This document shows, piece by piece, positions 56,350 to 64,000 of a stretch of 64,000 bases of DNA; the first letter of the stretch is position 1, and each line of letters opens with the position of its first letter. The notes beneath the pieces are model-generated. The model worked only from the letters and a program-made list of their open reading frames with translations. It was not told the DNA's origin and searched no databases. Source of the DNA: Alphaproteobacteria bacterium (GTDB lineage: Bacteria; Pseudomonadota; Alphaproteobacteria; Rhizobiales; Xanthobacteraceae); assembly GCA_037200445.1 (NCBI GenBank), contig JBBCGH010000001.1, positions 3,162,001 to 3,226,000 on the forward strand, written 5' to 3'. The translations under genes were made by a program, and so were the position numbers.

Positions 56350-57165
56350 TCAATGTTTAGACGATTGCGGTCCGCCCTCGATCCGCATCCCGTCGTAGGC
56401 CGGCTCGACATGCGGCGGCAGCTTTACCCGCAGCGTCTCGTAATCGAGATCGGTGTGCATGTTGGTCAGCACCGCGCGCTTGGGCTTGATGCGCTCGATC
56501 CAAGCGAGCGCATCCGAGACGCTGAAATGGCTCGGGTGCGGCGTGTAGCGCAGCGCATCGACGATCCACAGATCGAGCCCGGCCAGCGCCTCCGCGCTCG
56601 CGTCGGGCATGTCATGCAGGTCAGCCGAATACGCCACGTTGCCGAAGCGGAATCCGAGCGCCTGGATGTCGCCGTGAGCTTGAGCAAACGGCAGCGCCTC
56701 GATCGGGCCGGCCGGCCCGGGCACCGAAACCGGGTGGCCGGCTTTCAGCTCATGCATGGTCAGGATCGGCGGATACTCGCTGCCGGCCGGCCGCACGAAG
56801 CAGTACGAAAAACGCGTCATCAGCATGCGCGAGGTCGCGTCGTCCGCGTAGACGTCGACGCGGCGGCGCTTGTGCAGGAACAGCCCGCGCAGGTCGTCGA
56901 TGCCGTGGGTGTGGTCGGCGTGCTCGTGGGTATAGAGCACGGCGTCGACCCAGTTCACGTCCGCGTCGATGAGCTGTTCGCGCAGGTCCGGCCCGGTATC
57001 GACCAGCACGCGGGTGACGTCCTGCCCGCGGCGGCGCTCGACCAGCAGCGCGCAGCGGCGCCGCCGGTTCTTCGGGTTCGCCGGATCGCAGGCGCCCCAG
57101 CCGGTGCCCGGGCGCGGCACGCCGCCGGACGAGCCGCAGCCCAGAATCGTGAACGTCAGATTCAT
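56350..57165 (-). CDS. MBL-fold metallo-hydrolase (PhnP-like)
   Basis: A 271-aa zinc or manganese hydrolase. Features are ILGCGSSGGVPRPG at the N-terminus, the metal motif THEHADHTHGIDD, YSADLHDMP and LTNMHTDLDYETL near the end. It belongs to the PhnP/cyclic-phosphodiesterase-like branch of the MBL fold; the true substrate is unknown. Its ATG overlaps the tatD stop (ATGA). tatD followed by this gene is a conserved alphaproteobacterial pair. Confidence 0.85.
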   Translation of the reverse strand: MNLTFTILGCGSSGGVPRPGTGWGACDPANPKNRRRRCALLVERRRGQDVTRVLVDTGPDLREQLIDADVNWVDAVLYTHEHADHTHGIDDLRGLFLHKRRRVDVYADDATSRMLMTRFSYCFVRPAGSEYPPILTMHELKAGHPVSVPGPAGPIEALPFAQAHGDIQALGFRFGNVAYSADLHDMPDASAEALAGLDLWIVDALRYTPHPSHFSVSDALAWIERIKPKRAVLTNMHTDLDYETLRVKLPPHVEPAYDGMRIEGGPQSSKH

Positions 57166-57956
57166 GCGGCTACCGCGCCGGCGCGCGGCACTTTCTCGAA
57201 CAATTTGAAGAAATTTTCCGTGGTCTGCCGCGCGATCTCGTCCGGCGTCACGCCGCGCACCTCGGCCAGCGTCTTGGCCACTTCGATGACGTAAGCCGGC
57301 TCGTTGCGCTTGCCGCGATAAGGCGTTGGCGCGAGGTACGGCGCGTCGGTCTCGATCAGGAAACGGTCCGCCGGCAGGTCTTTCGCAATGGCGCGCAGGT
57401 CCGACGAATTCCTGAAGGTCACGATGCCGGTGAAGCCGATATAGCAGCCGAGCGCGACTGCGCGCCGTGCCAGTTCCGCTCCGCCGGTGTAGCAGTGCAG
57501 CACGGCCGAGAAGGGCCCCTTCCCCATTTCGTCGTCGAGGATCGCTAAGGTGTCCGCGTCCGCCTCGCGGGTGTGGATCACCAGCGGCAGTTTCGCGGCG
57601 CGCGCCGCCGCGATGTGGGTGCGGAAGCCTTTCGCCTGCGCGTCGCGCGGCGAGTTGTCGTAGTGATAGTCGAGCCCCGCCTCGCCGATTGCCACGACCT
57701 TTGGATGGCTCGCGCGCGCGATCAGGTCGTCGGCCGTGATGTCGAGCTCCTCATGGGCGTGATGCGGATGCGTGCCGACCGAGCAGGTCACGTTGGGAAA
57801 GCGCTCCGCGAGGCTGAGGATTTGCGCGTGGAGGCGCACGCGCGTCGAAATCGTGACCATATGGCCGACGCCCGCCGCCTCGGCTCGTGCCACCACGGCG
57901 TCGAGCTCGGCCGCGAAGTCCGGAAAATCGAGGTGGCAATGGCTGTCGACGAGCAT
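57162..57956 (-). CDS. tatD: TatD-family metal-dependent hydrolase
   Basis: A 264-aa TIM-barrel deoxyribonuclease-type hydrolase. Metal ligands are visible: DSHCHLDF (His-x-His), IGEAGLDYH (Glu), VIHTREAD (His), LHCYTGG (His) and ETDAPYLAP (Asp). TatD enzymes act on DNA in repair or on other phosphoesters. It is 16 bp downstream of metG on the same strand. Confidence 0.93.
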   Translation of the reverse strand: MLVDSHCHLDFPDFAAELDAVVARAEAAGVGHMVTISTRVRLHAQILSLAERFPNVTCSVGTHPHHAHEELDITADDLIARASHPKVVAIGEAGLDYHYDNSPRDAQAKGFRTHIAAARAAKLPLVIHTREADADTLAILDDEMGKGPFSAVLHCYTGGAELARRAVALGCYIGFTGIVTFRNSSDLRAIAKDLPADRFLIETDAPYLAPTPYRGKRNEPAYVIEVAKTLAEVRGVTPDEIARQTTENFFKLFEKVPRAGAVAA

Positions 57957-57972
57957 GGCCGGATAACGCGCC

Positions 57973-59529
57973 TCACCCCGCCTTGGCTTCCGGCTCGATG
58001 TAGCGCGGAAACACCGGCTTGATCTCGCCGAGCTTGGTGCCGGGCGCGATGCGATGCGCGCCGCCGAGCGCCGCGAAGTCCCGCGCCGCAGTCGGAATAC
58101 CCAGCAGATCCAGCATCTTCACGGCGGATGTTGGCACGAAGGGTTGAGCCAGGATCGCGACCTGCCGGATCACCTCGGCGGTCACGTAGAGCACGGTCCC
58201 CTGCCGCGCCGGATCGGTCTTGGCGAGCGCCCACGGCGCCTCGCCCGCGAAGTAGCGGTTGGCATCCGCCACCACGGCCCAGACCGCGTTGAGCACCTGA
58301 TGCAGCGCGTAGCCGTTCATCGCCTCGCGCGCCTTGCCGATCATGGCGTCGGCCGCGGCGAGGATCGCCTTGTCGTTCTCCGAGAATGCGCCCGGCGCCG
58401 GCATCTTGGCCGCGAAGGCCTTGCCCACCATGGTGAGCGAGCGCTGCGCCAGGTTGCCGAGGTCGTTCGAGAGATCAGCGTTGATGCGCGCCACGATCGC
58501 GTCGTGGCTGTAGTTGCCGTCCTGCCCGAACGAGACCTCGCGCATGAAGAAATAGCGCAAGGGATCGACGCCGTAGGCCTCGACCAGCGCGAACGGATCG
58601 ACCACGTTGCCGACCGACTTCGACATCTTCTCGCCGCGGTTCAGGATCCAGCCGTGGCTGAAGATCTGGCGTTGTACCGCGATGCCGGCCGACATCAGGA
58701 AGGCTGGCCAGTAGACCGCATGGAATCGCACGATGTCCTTGCCGATGACGTGCAGGTCGGCCGGCCACCATTTCCTGAACGAAGCGCTCTGGTCGTCGGG
58801 AAAGCCCGCCGCCGTGATGTAGTTGGTGAGCGCATCGACCCACACGTACATCACGTGCTTCTCGTCGCCCGGCACCTTCACGCCCCAGTCGAAGGTGGTG
58901 CGCGAGATCGAGAGGTCCTTCAGGCCGCCGCGCACGAAGCTCGCGACCTCGTTCAAGCGCTCGCGCGGCAGCACGAAATCCGGCACGTCGGCGTAAAGCT
59001 TCAGGAGTTTATCCTGGTAGGCGGAGAGCCTGAAGAAATAGCTCTCCTCCTCGACCCACTCGACCGGCGTGCCGAGCGCGCCGAGGCGCACGCCGTTCTC
59101 GATGCGCGTCTCGCTCTCGTCGTAGTAGGCCTCGTCGCGCACCGAGTACCAGCCGGCGTACTTCGACAGGTAGATGTCGCCGTTGGCCTTCATCCGCTCC
59201 CAGATCGCCTGCGAAGACGTGTGGTGGCGCGGCTCGGTGGTGCGGATGAACTGGTCGTTCGAGGCGTTCAGCAGCTTCGCCATGTCCTGGAAGCGCGCTG
59301 AATTCTTGTCGACGAGCTGCTTGGGTGTGATGCCGTCCCGTGCGGCGGTCTGCGCGATCTTGATGCCGTGCTCGTCGGTGCCGGTGAGGAAGAACACGTC
59401 GTAGCCGTCGAGCCGCTTGAAGCGCGCGATCGCATCGGTGGTGATGACCTCGTAGCCATAGCCGATATGCGGCGGACCGTTCGGGTACGCGATCGCGGTC
59501 GTGATGTAGTAGCGGGGCCTGTCCGGCAT
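57973..59529 (-). CDS. metG: Methionine-tRNA ligase
   Basis: Class I synthetase of 518 aa. HIGH-type motif HIGYGYEV (about 21-28), KMSKS motif [12 protein letters not shown] (about 305), and the Met-pocket segment [15 protein letters not shown]. The short connective peptide lacks the Cys zinc knuckles of E. coli MetG, as in the MetG2 type common in alphaproteobacteria. No C-terminal tRNA-binding domain. It is 12 bp downstream of holB. Confidence 0.96.
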   Translation of the reverse strand: MPDRPRYYITTAIAYPNGPPHIGYGYEVITTDAIARFKRLDGYDVFFLTGTDEHGIKIAQTAARDGITPKQLVDKNSARFQDMAKLLNASNDQFIRTTEPRHHTSSQAIWERMKANGDIYLSKYAGWYSVRDEAYYDESETRIENGVRLGALGTPVEWVEEESYFFRLSAYQDKLLKLYADVPDFVLPRERLNEVASFVRGGLKDLSISRTTFDWGVKVPGDEKHVMYVWVDALTNYITAAGFPDDQSASFRKWWPADLHVIGKDIVRFHAVYWPAFLMSAGIAVQRQIFSHGWILNRGEKMSKSVGNVVDPFALVEAYGVDPLRYFFMREVSFGQDGNYSHDAIVARINADLSNDLGNLAQRSLTMVGKAFAAKMPAPGAFSENDKAILAAADAMIGKAREAMNGYALHQVLNAVWAVVADANRYFAGEAPWALAKTDPARQGTVLYVTAEVIRQVAILAQPFVPTSAVKMLDLLGIPTAARDFAALGGAHRIAPGTKLGEIKPVFPRYIEPEAKAG

Positions 59530-59541
59530 GCGCTGGTCGTA

Positions 59542-60592
59542 TCAACCGCGCGTGGTGGCGGCAAGCCAGCCGAACACGTTGAAAACCAGCGGTTTGCGCT
59601 CGAGATTGTATTCGGCGACATCGCCCGCGGCGCTGTTGACCTTCTCCCAGGCCTCGGCGATGCGATCGAGCCGGCGCGGCTCGGCGCCCGCGACGGTGAT
59701 GCGCGCGGAGAGCCAGTCGCGCACCGTATCCACGAAGGCCGAAAACGCGGTCTCGTCGCGCCCGAGCGCATCGCCGAGCGCATGAAGGTCGCGCGGGTCG
59801 ACCGTGGGCAGCGCTGCCAGCATCGCGTTGACCCGCTCGCGCACGGCCAGTGCGGTGCCGGCGAGCAGGTCGAGCGCGCGCGACACGCTGCCGTCCGAGG
59901 CGGTGGCCGCGGCCTTGATCTCGGTGTCGGCGGCGTCGCGCCCAAGTGCCTCGGCGGCCGCGCGGGCGACGTCTTCGGCGCCCAGCGGCCGCAGCATGAG
60001 GCGGCGGCAGCGCGAGCGGATGGTCGGCAAGAGCCGCCCAGGCGCATGGCTCACCACCAGCAGCAGGGACTTTGCGGGCGGCTCTTCGAGGATCTTCAGC
60101 AGCGCATTGGCGCCCGCCGCATTCATTTCGTCGGCCGAGTCCACGATGCAGACGCGCCACCCCCCCCTCACCCGCGGTCGAGCCGAAGAAGCCGATGGTT
60201 TTGCGCACCATGTCCACCGGAATGAACATCGGCAGCTTGCCCTTCTCGTCCGCGACCCGCTCCAGCGCAAGCAGATCGGGGTGGCCTTGGGCGGAGACGC
60301 GGCGGACCACCCCATGATCTGGCGGTAACGCAAGGCTCGTTGCGTTCTGCGCGCCGCCTGGAGCGTTTTGCGCGGTGTTCTGCGCGGTCGGGGGCACCGG
60401 ATGGGCGAACACGAAGCGCGCCATGCGGTAGGCGAGCGTCGCCTTGCCGATGCCGCGCGCGCCGCCGATCAGCCAGGCATGCGGCATGCGCTCACCGCGA
60501 TAGGCGTCGAGGAACGCCTGCTCGGCGCCCGCATGGCCGTGGAACGACAGGGTCCGGCGCGGATGCGGGATGTCGGCCGCGTCCACGCTCAC
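59542..60592 (-). CDS. holB: DNA polymerase III subunit delta', with an apparent frameshift
   Basis: Clamp-loader subunit. The N-terminus from 60592 has Walker A-like GGARGIGKATLAYRMA and GHPDLLALERVADEKG. The C-terminal part has VDSADEMNAAGANALLKILEEPP, LLLVVSHAPGRLLPTIRSRC and the helical end. The two halves are in different frames, and removing one base from the eight-base run 60160-60167 (C on the plus strand) gives a continuous 349-aa protein. This is almost certainly sequence error, as holB is essential. Its ATG overlaps the tmk stop codon. Confidence 0.87.
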
Positions 60593-61248
60593 GAGGCGGC
60601 TTCCATCGGCGGCGCCGCCGGATTGAGCCGGGCATTCACCGCCGCCCAGACGAACTCCGCGACGGTCGCGGGATCGGCGCCCGCGTTGATCACGACGCAG
60701 CGATTGGGTTCGCGCTCGGCCAGTTCGAGATAGGCCTCGCGCAGCTTCTTGTGAAAATCGAACGCCTCACCCTCGAAGCGATCGATCGCTGCTTCGCCGC
60801 GCCGCTTTGCTGCGCGCGCGAGCCCCTCCTCGGGGGAAATGTCGAGGATGATGGTGAGATCCGGGCCAAGCTCGCCGACGGTCAGCTTTTCGAGCCGCGC
60901 GATCATGCGCGCCTCCACGTTGCCGAGCACGCCCTGATAGATGCGGGTCGAATCCGCGAACCGGTCGCTGATCACCCAGGCGCCGCCTTCCAGCGCCGGC
61001 TTGATGGTTTGGCGCAGATGGTCCGCGCGCGCGGCGGCAAACAGGATGGCCTCGGCATGCGGCCCGAGCGGCTTGGCGGCGCCGGAGAGCAGCACGTGCC
61101 GGATCGCCTCGGCGCCCGCCGAGCCACCCGGCTCGCGGCTCACCACCACGCGCAGGCCAAGCCCCTCGAGGCGATTTGCCAGCTGGGCGGCCTGGGTCGA
61201 TTTCCCGGCCCCCTCGCCGCCTTCAAATGTGATGAATTTTCCGGCCAT
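60589..61248 (-). CDS. tmk: Thymidylate kinase
   Basis: A 219-aa kinase that makes dTDP from dTMP. Walker A is FEGGEGAGKSTQA (8-20), the DR(Y/F) motif is SDRFADSTRIYQG, and REPGG binds the substrate phosphate. The lid segment RAAKRRGEAAIDRFE follows the common bacterial pattern. It overlaps holB by four bases (ATGA), the conserved tmk-holB arrangement. Confidence 0.96.
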   Translation of the reverse strand: MAGKFITFEGGEGAGKSTQAAQLANRLEGLGLRVVVSREPGGSAGAEAIRHVLLSGAAKPLGPHAEAILFAAARADHLRQTIKPALEGGAWVISDRFADSTRIYQGVLGNVEARMIARLEKLTVGELGPDLTIILDISPEEGLARAAKRRGEAAIDRFEGEAFDFHKKLREAYLELAEREPNRCVVINAGADPATVAEFVWAAVNARLNPAAPPMEAAS

Positions 61249-61316
61249 TAGGAAGGCTTCTTAAGGTCGCGATGCCGGACGGAAAACCGGTATCCGCTTT
61301 TCCTGGCATCGCTTCA

Positions 61317-62510
61317 TTAAAGCCGATCCATACCGGCGCGAAACACGTTGATCACGAGCTCCCCGGCCGCATCGAAGGCGCGCTGGTGCAGGCTGCCGCT
61401 GCCGACGTCTTCGCCCGCCTGCAGCGGGACTTCGAGCACGACATTGTCTCCGCGCGAAACCTTCAGCGTCCCGATCGGCTGGCCCTTCTGCACGGGCGCC
61501 GCCACGGGCCCCGAGTACACCACCTTGGCGCTGAGCTTCTCGTTCATCGCCCGCGGCACCAAGAGCTTGATCGGCTCCGGGCTGACCAGCGGGACACGGC
61601 CCTTCGCGCCGCCATAGAGCTTCGCCTCGCCGACCGTCTCGCCTTGCGCGAACAGCGCGCGCGACTCGAAGGCGCGGAAGCCCCACTCCAGAAGCTTGCG
61701 GGATTCGTCGGCACGCTCCTTCATGGTCTTGAAGCCGTTCGCCACCATGATGAGGCGCAGATTGTTGTTCACCGCCGAGCCGACGAGCCCGTATCCCGCC
61801 TCCTTGGTGTAGCCGGTCTTCAGACCGTCCGCCCCGATGCCCATCGCGAGCAGCGGATTGCGGTTCTGCTGGCGCACCCTGTTCCAGGTGAACTCGCGCT
61901 CGCCGTAGATCTTGTAGGCCTCCGGATAGGTCTTGATGATGTGCTGCGCGAGCTTCGCCAATTCGCGCACGGTCATGAGATGGTCCGGCTCATGGATGCC
62001 GGTCGCATTGGTGAAACGCGACTGGGTGAGTCCGAGTTCATGCGCGCGCTTGTTCATCAGGTCCGCGAAGGCGAGCTCGCTGCCCGCGATACCTTCGGCG
62101 AGCGCGATGCACGCGTCGTTGCCGGACTGGATCATCACGCCGTGCAGCAGGTCGCGTACGCTCACGCGGCTGTTGAGCGCCGCGAACATCGCCGAGCCGC
62201 CGGAGGGCGCCCCGCCCTTGCGCCAGGCGTTCTCCGAGACGGTCATCTCGTCGTCCCACTTGAGCTTACCCTGCTCGATGGTGTGCAGGACCAGTTCGGT
62301 GGTCATCACCTTCGACATGCTCGCCGGCGGATTGAGCTTGTCGGCATTCTTCTCGAACAAAACAGTGCCGCTCTCGGCCTCGATCAGGATCGCGTAGGGC
62401 GCACTGGTCTGGAACTCGTCCTTCTTCGGCGCCTGCGCGGCGGCCGGGAATGCAACGGCGGCCGCGAACGCGAGCGCCGCGACATGGGAGAAGAGAAAAC
62501 GAACCGGCAT
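61317..62510 (-). CDS. dacA: D-alanyl-D-alanine carboxypeptidase (PBP5/6 family)
   Basis: Periplasmic peptidoglycan-trimming enzyme of 397 aa. A signal peptide (VRFLFSHVAALAFAAAVAFPAAAQA) precedes the peptidase S11 domain, with SxxK in PASMSKVMT, SxN in SGND and KTG in LKTGYTKEAG. A C-terminal PBP5-associated beta domain and terminal amphipathic helix follow. ATG 62510 has GGGAG at good spacing; ATG 62516 is also possible. 68 bp upstream of tmk. Confidence 0.95.
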   Translation of the reverse strand: MPVRFLFSHVAALAFAAAVAFPAAAQAPKKDEFQTSAPYAILIEAESGTVLFEKNADKLNPPASMSKVMTTELVLHTIEQGKLKWDDEMTVSENAWRKGGAPSGGSAMFAALNSRVSVRDLLHGVMIQSGNDACIALAEGIAGSELAFADLMNKRAHELGLTQSRFTNATGIHEPDHLMTVRELAKLAQHIIKTYPEAYKIYGEREFTWNRVRQQNRNPLLAMGIGADGLKTGYTKEAGYGLVGSAVNNNLRLIMVANGFKTMKERADESRKLLEWGFRAFESRALFAQGETVGEAKLYGGAKGRVPLVSPEPIKLLVPRAMNEKLSAKVVYSGPVAAPVQKGQPIGTLKVSRGDNVVLEVPLQAGEDVGSGSLHQRAFDAAGELVINVFRAGMDRL

Positions 62511-62675
62511 CGGCATGCTCCCAGCGCGATCAGCGCCGCAGGTGTATCGATGAGCGGATAAATTTGCCAATCCCATCCGGCAAATCAATGACCTGCGGAC
62601 AAGTCCGCGCAAGCGCAAAAGAGCCGGATTTCAAGCAATTATGGTTGCGGCTGCCGGTTCAGGCCGGAAACGCGC

Positions 62676-63723
62676 TCAATAAAGGCCGCGCCCGCTCGCC
62701 ACCGCCAACGCGCCATCCTGCCGGACCGGCGCGTAGGCGGTCACCGGCGACGGCGCGGCCTGCATCCAGGGGCCGGTCTCGCGATTCGCGTACGTCTCAG
62801 CAGCACGCATATCGCGCGCCTCCTGAGCGCGCAGGCGTGCCGCCATCGCGCGGGGCGGCTCGGTGTCGGGCGAGATATCGACGTAGCGCGGATCGACCGG
62901 ATGCCGTGCCAGTGCTTCGCTCGCGAGCCGCGTCATCTCGGCCGATTGCCGTGGCGGATAAGCTTCGGTGACGCGGTCGGCGCCCTCGCCCAGATCGAAC
63001 GGCCGCTCCTGCGGCATCGGCGTGCCGCCCCGGATTGTCGTCGGCGGCCGGCCGAAGTTCGGCAAGAAGCGGTTCGACGCGACCATGACGACCGGCGCGG
63101 GCGCCGGCTGGCCCTCGCGCAGGGTCGCGACCAACTGGCGGTCGTCGGTCCCCTCGAGTGGCGCGAGCCCGACATATTCGACGCGCACGCGCGCCGTGCC
63201 GGACTGGCGGAAGCCCAGTAATTCGGCCGCCTTGGCGGACACGTCGATCTCGCGATTGCGGTGGTAGGGGCCGCGATCGTTCACCCCGGACGATCAGCGA
63301 CTTGCGGTTCGCGAGGTTCGTCACGCGCACATAGCTCGGCATCGGCAAGGTTGGATGCGCGGCCGAGATCGCGCCCATGTCGTAGATTTCGCCGTTTGCG
63401 GTGAGCCGGCCGTGAAAGTCGTCGCCATACCAGGAGGCGAGACCCTCGCCGCGATAGCGGCTATTTTCTTCCGGCGTGTAGGTGCGTCCGCCGACCTCAT
63501 AGGGTTTGCCGACGCGATAGACCCCGCCGCCCTTCGGAACCGGCTGGCCGGGCTCGACGACGCGCGGGCTTGCCGAGACCCCATAGCGGGGATCGACGCG
63601 GCTAGTGAGCTTGGAGGACGAGGAACAGTTGGCAACGAGCAGGCACACGGCAATCGCCGCGGCCGCTTGTGCAGGCCTGCGCGCGAGAGACAGCGCCCCT
63701 CTAAAATCCCCGTCCCACCCCAT
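62676..63723 (-). CDS. rlpA: RlpA-family septal lipoprotein with DPBB domain, with an apparent frameshift
   Basis: A lipoprotein likely to act as a lytic transglycosylase at the septum. ATG 63723 starts a signal with lipobox LLVANC. The double-psi beta-barrel domain begins [20 protein letters not shown] and continues [18 protein letters not shown] in the first frame, then [15 protein letters not shown] in another. Removing one base from the four-base run at 63284-63287 (C on the plus strand) restores a 348-aa protein. The C-terminal third has no clear SPOR domain. Sequence error is the most likely cause. Confidence 0.85.
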
Positions 63724-63879
63724 TCGGCAACTGCTCTTCTTTCGCGCGTCTTCCCGAACGCGCGCTCAGGGTCCGACCCCCTACCCTGCATTGGTTAAGA
63801 TACAGCCGGAGCGCCGATGCGCCAAACGCCCGCCGTATCGGGTGGTAAACACCGCATTGAAATTTTGAGGCTTTCATGA

Positions 63880-63898
63880 GGCGGACGGTGCGTCCGCC
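63880..63898. other. Perfect 7-bp hairpin upstream of the tRNA-Ser-like sequence
   Basis: GGCGGAC (63880-63886) and GTCCGCC (63892-63898) are perfect complements around a 5-base loop. It lies in the gene-free stretch 63724-64000. It may be an attenuator or terminator, but no T-run follows. Confidence 0.4.
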
Positions 63899-63945
63899 GC
63901 AAAGCTTGCGAGGGTGTTGCGTTTGCGCCATTGAGTGCCGATCGG

Positions 63946-64000
63946 GGAGAGGTGGCTGAGCAGGCGAAGCAACGATCATTCCGCGACGGAAGGGTGGCCG
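63946..64000 (+). other. tRNA-Ser-like 5' sequence at the window edge
   Basis: Bases 63946-63960 (GGAGAGGTGGCTGAG) match the acceptor and D-arm start of many bacterial tRNA-Ser genes, and CGAAGC follows at about the right place. The next bases do not form a recognisable anticodon stem, and the window ends at 64000. It may be a partial or decayed tRNA gene, or chance. Confidence 0.25.

Overview
The window looks like a chromosomal segment of a high-GC alphaproteobacterium of the Hyphomicrobiales, in the Bradyrhizobium/Xanthobacteraceae neighbourhood. The evidence is the gene order dusB-ntrB-ntrC-ntrY-ntrX-(D-amino acid transaminase)-hfq-hflX-mazG, the fused ispDF, the pcm-tolC-popZ order, the lipA/ratA pairing, and a class B3 metallo-beta-lactamase that resembles Bradyrhizobium BJP-1 from memory. 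Genus is an inference, since no database search was possible.

Positions 1-13754 are accessory. A large serine recombinase (137-1717) ends inside a 48-bp sequence that recurs perfectly at 13707-13754 as the 3' part of an intact tRNA-Asn gene. The two copies bound a 12-kb integrative element: tyrosine integrase, AlpA-like regulator, primase/helicase, a striking array of 9-bp iterons around an AT-rich patch, a terminase-like pair with two unrecognised genes, and a reverse-strand cargo operon (Mrr-type nuclease, a 75-aa protein, a HEPN-motif protein). No capsid, portal or tail gene is visible. The layout resembles a phage satellite carrying an anti-phage cargo. It is the most likely place for an undescribed system here.

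Positions 13755-29005 hold tRNA-Asn, tRNA-Cys, an isoaspartyl methyltransferase, tolC and popZ. A 10-kb block follows (metal ABC permease and binding protein without an ATPase, an exported formamidase-like enzyme, and a 1303-aa cadherin/VCBS-RTX protein), then valS and a DUF2459 gene. Positions 29006-41434 hold a porin remnant, an autotransporter, an EthD protein, mpg, an epimerase, a cyclase-family hydrolase, lipA followed by two tandem P-loop kinases and ratA, a membrane/spermidine-synthase fusion and the B3 beta-lactamase. Positions 41493-53455 are core: pncC/cinA, ispDF, dusB, the ntrBC and ntrYX nitrogen two-component systems, a transaminase, hfq and hflX. Positions 53477-63723 run on the minus strand: an unrecognised 357-aa protein, mazG, dps, a PhnP-like hydrolase, tatD, metG, holB, tmk, dacA and rlpA. 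The tatD-metG-holB-tmk-dacA-rlpA run is a conserved alphaproteobacterial replication/cell-wall neighbourhood.

Five backbone genes (popZ, the ABC permease, dps, holB, rlpA) carry six single-base frameshifts in total. Every one is repaired by removing one base from a short homopolymer. The uniform sign suggests insertion-type sequencing or assembly error rather than gene decay, so these genes are annotated as probably intact.
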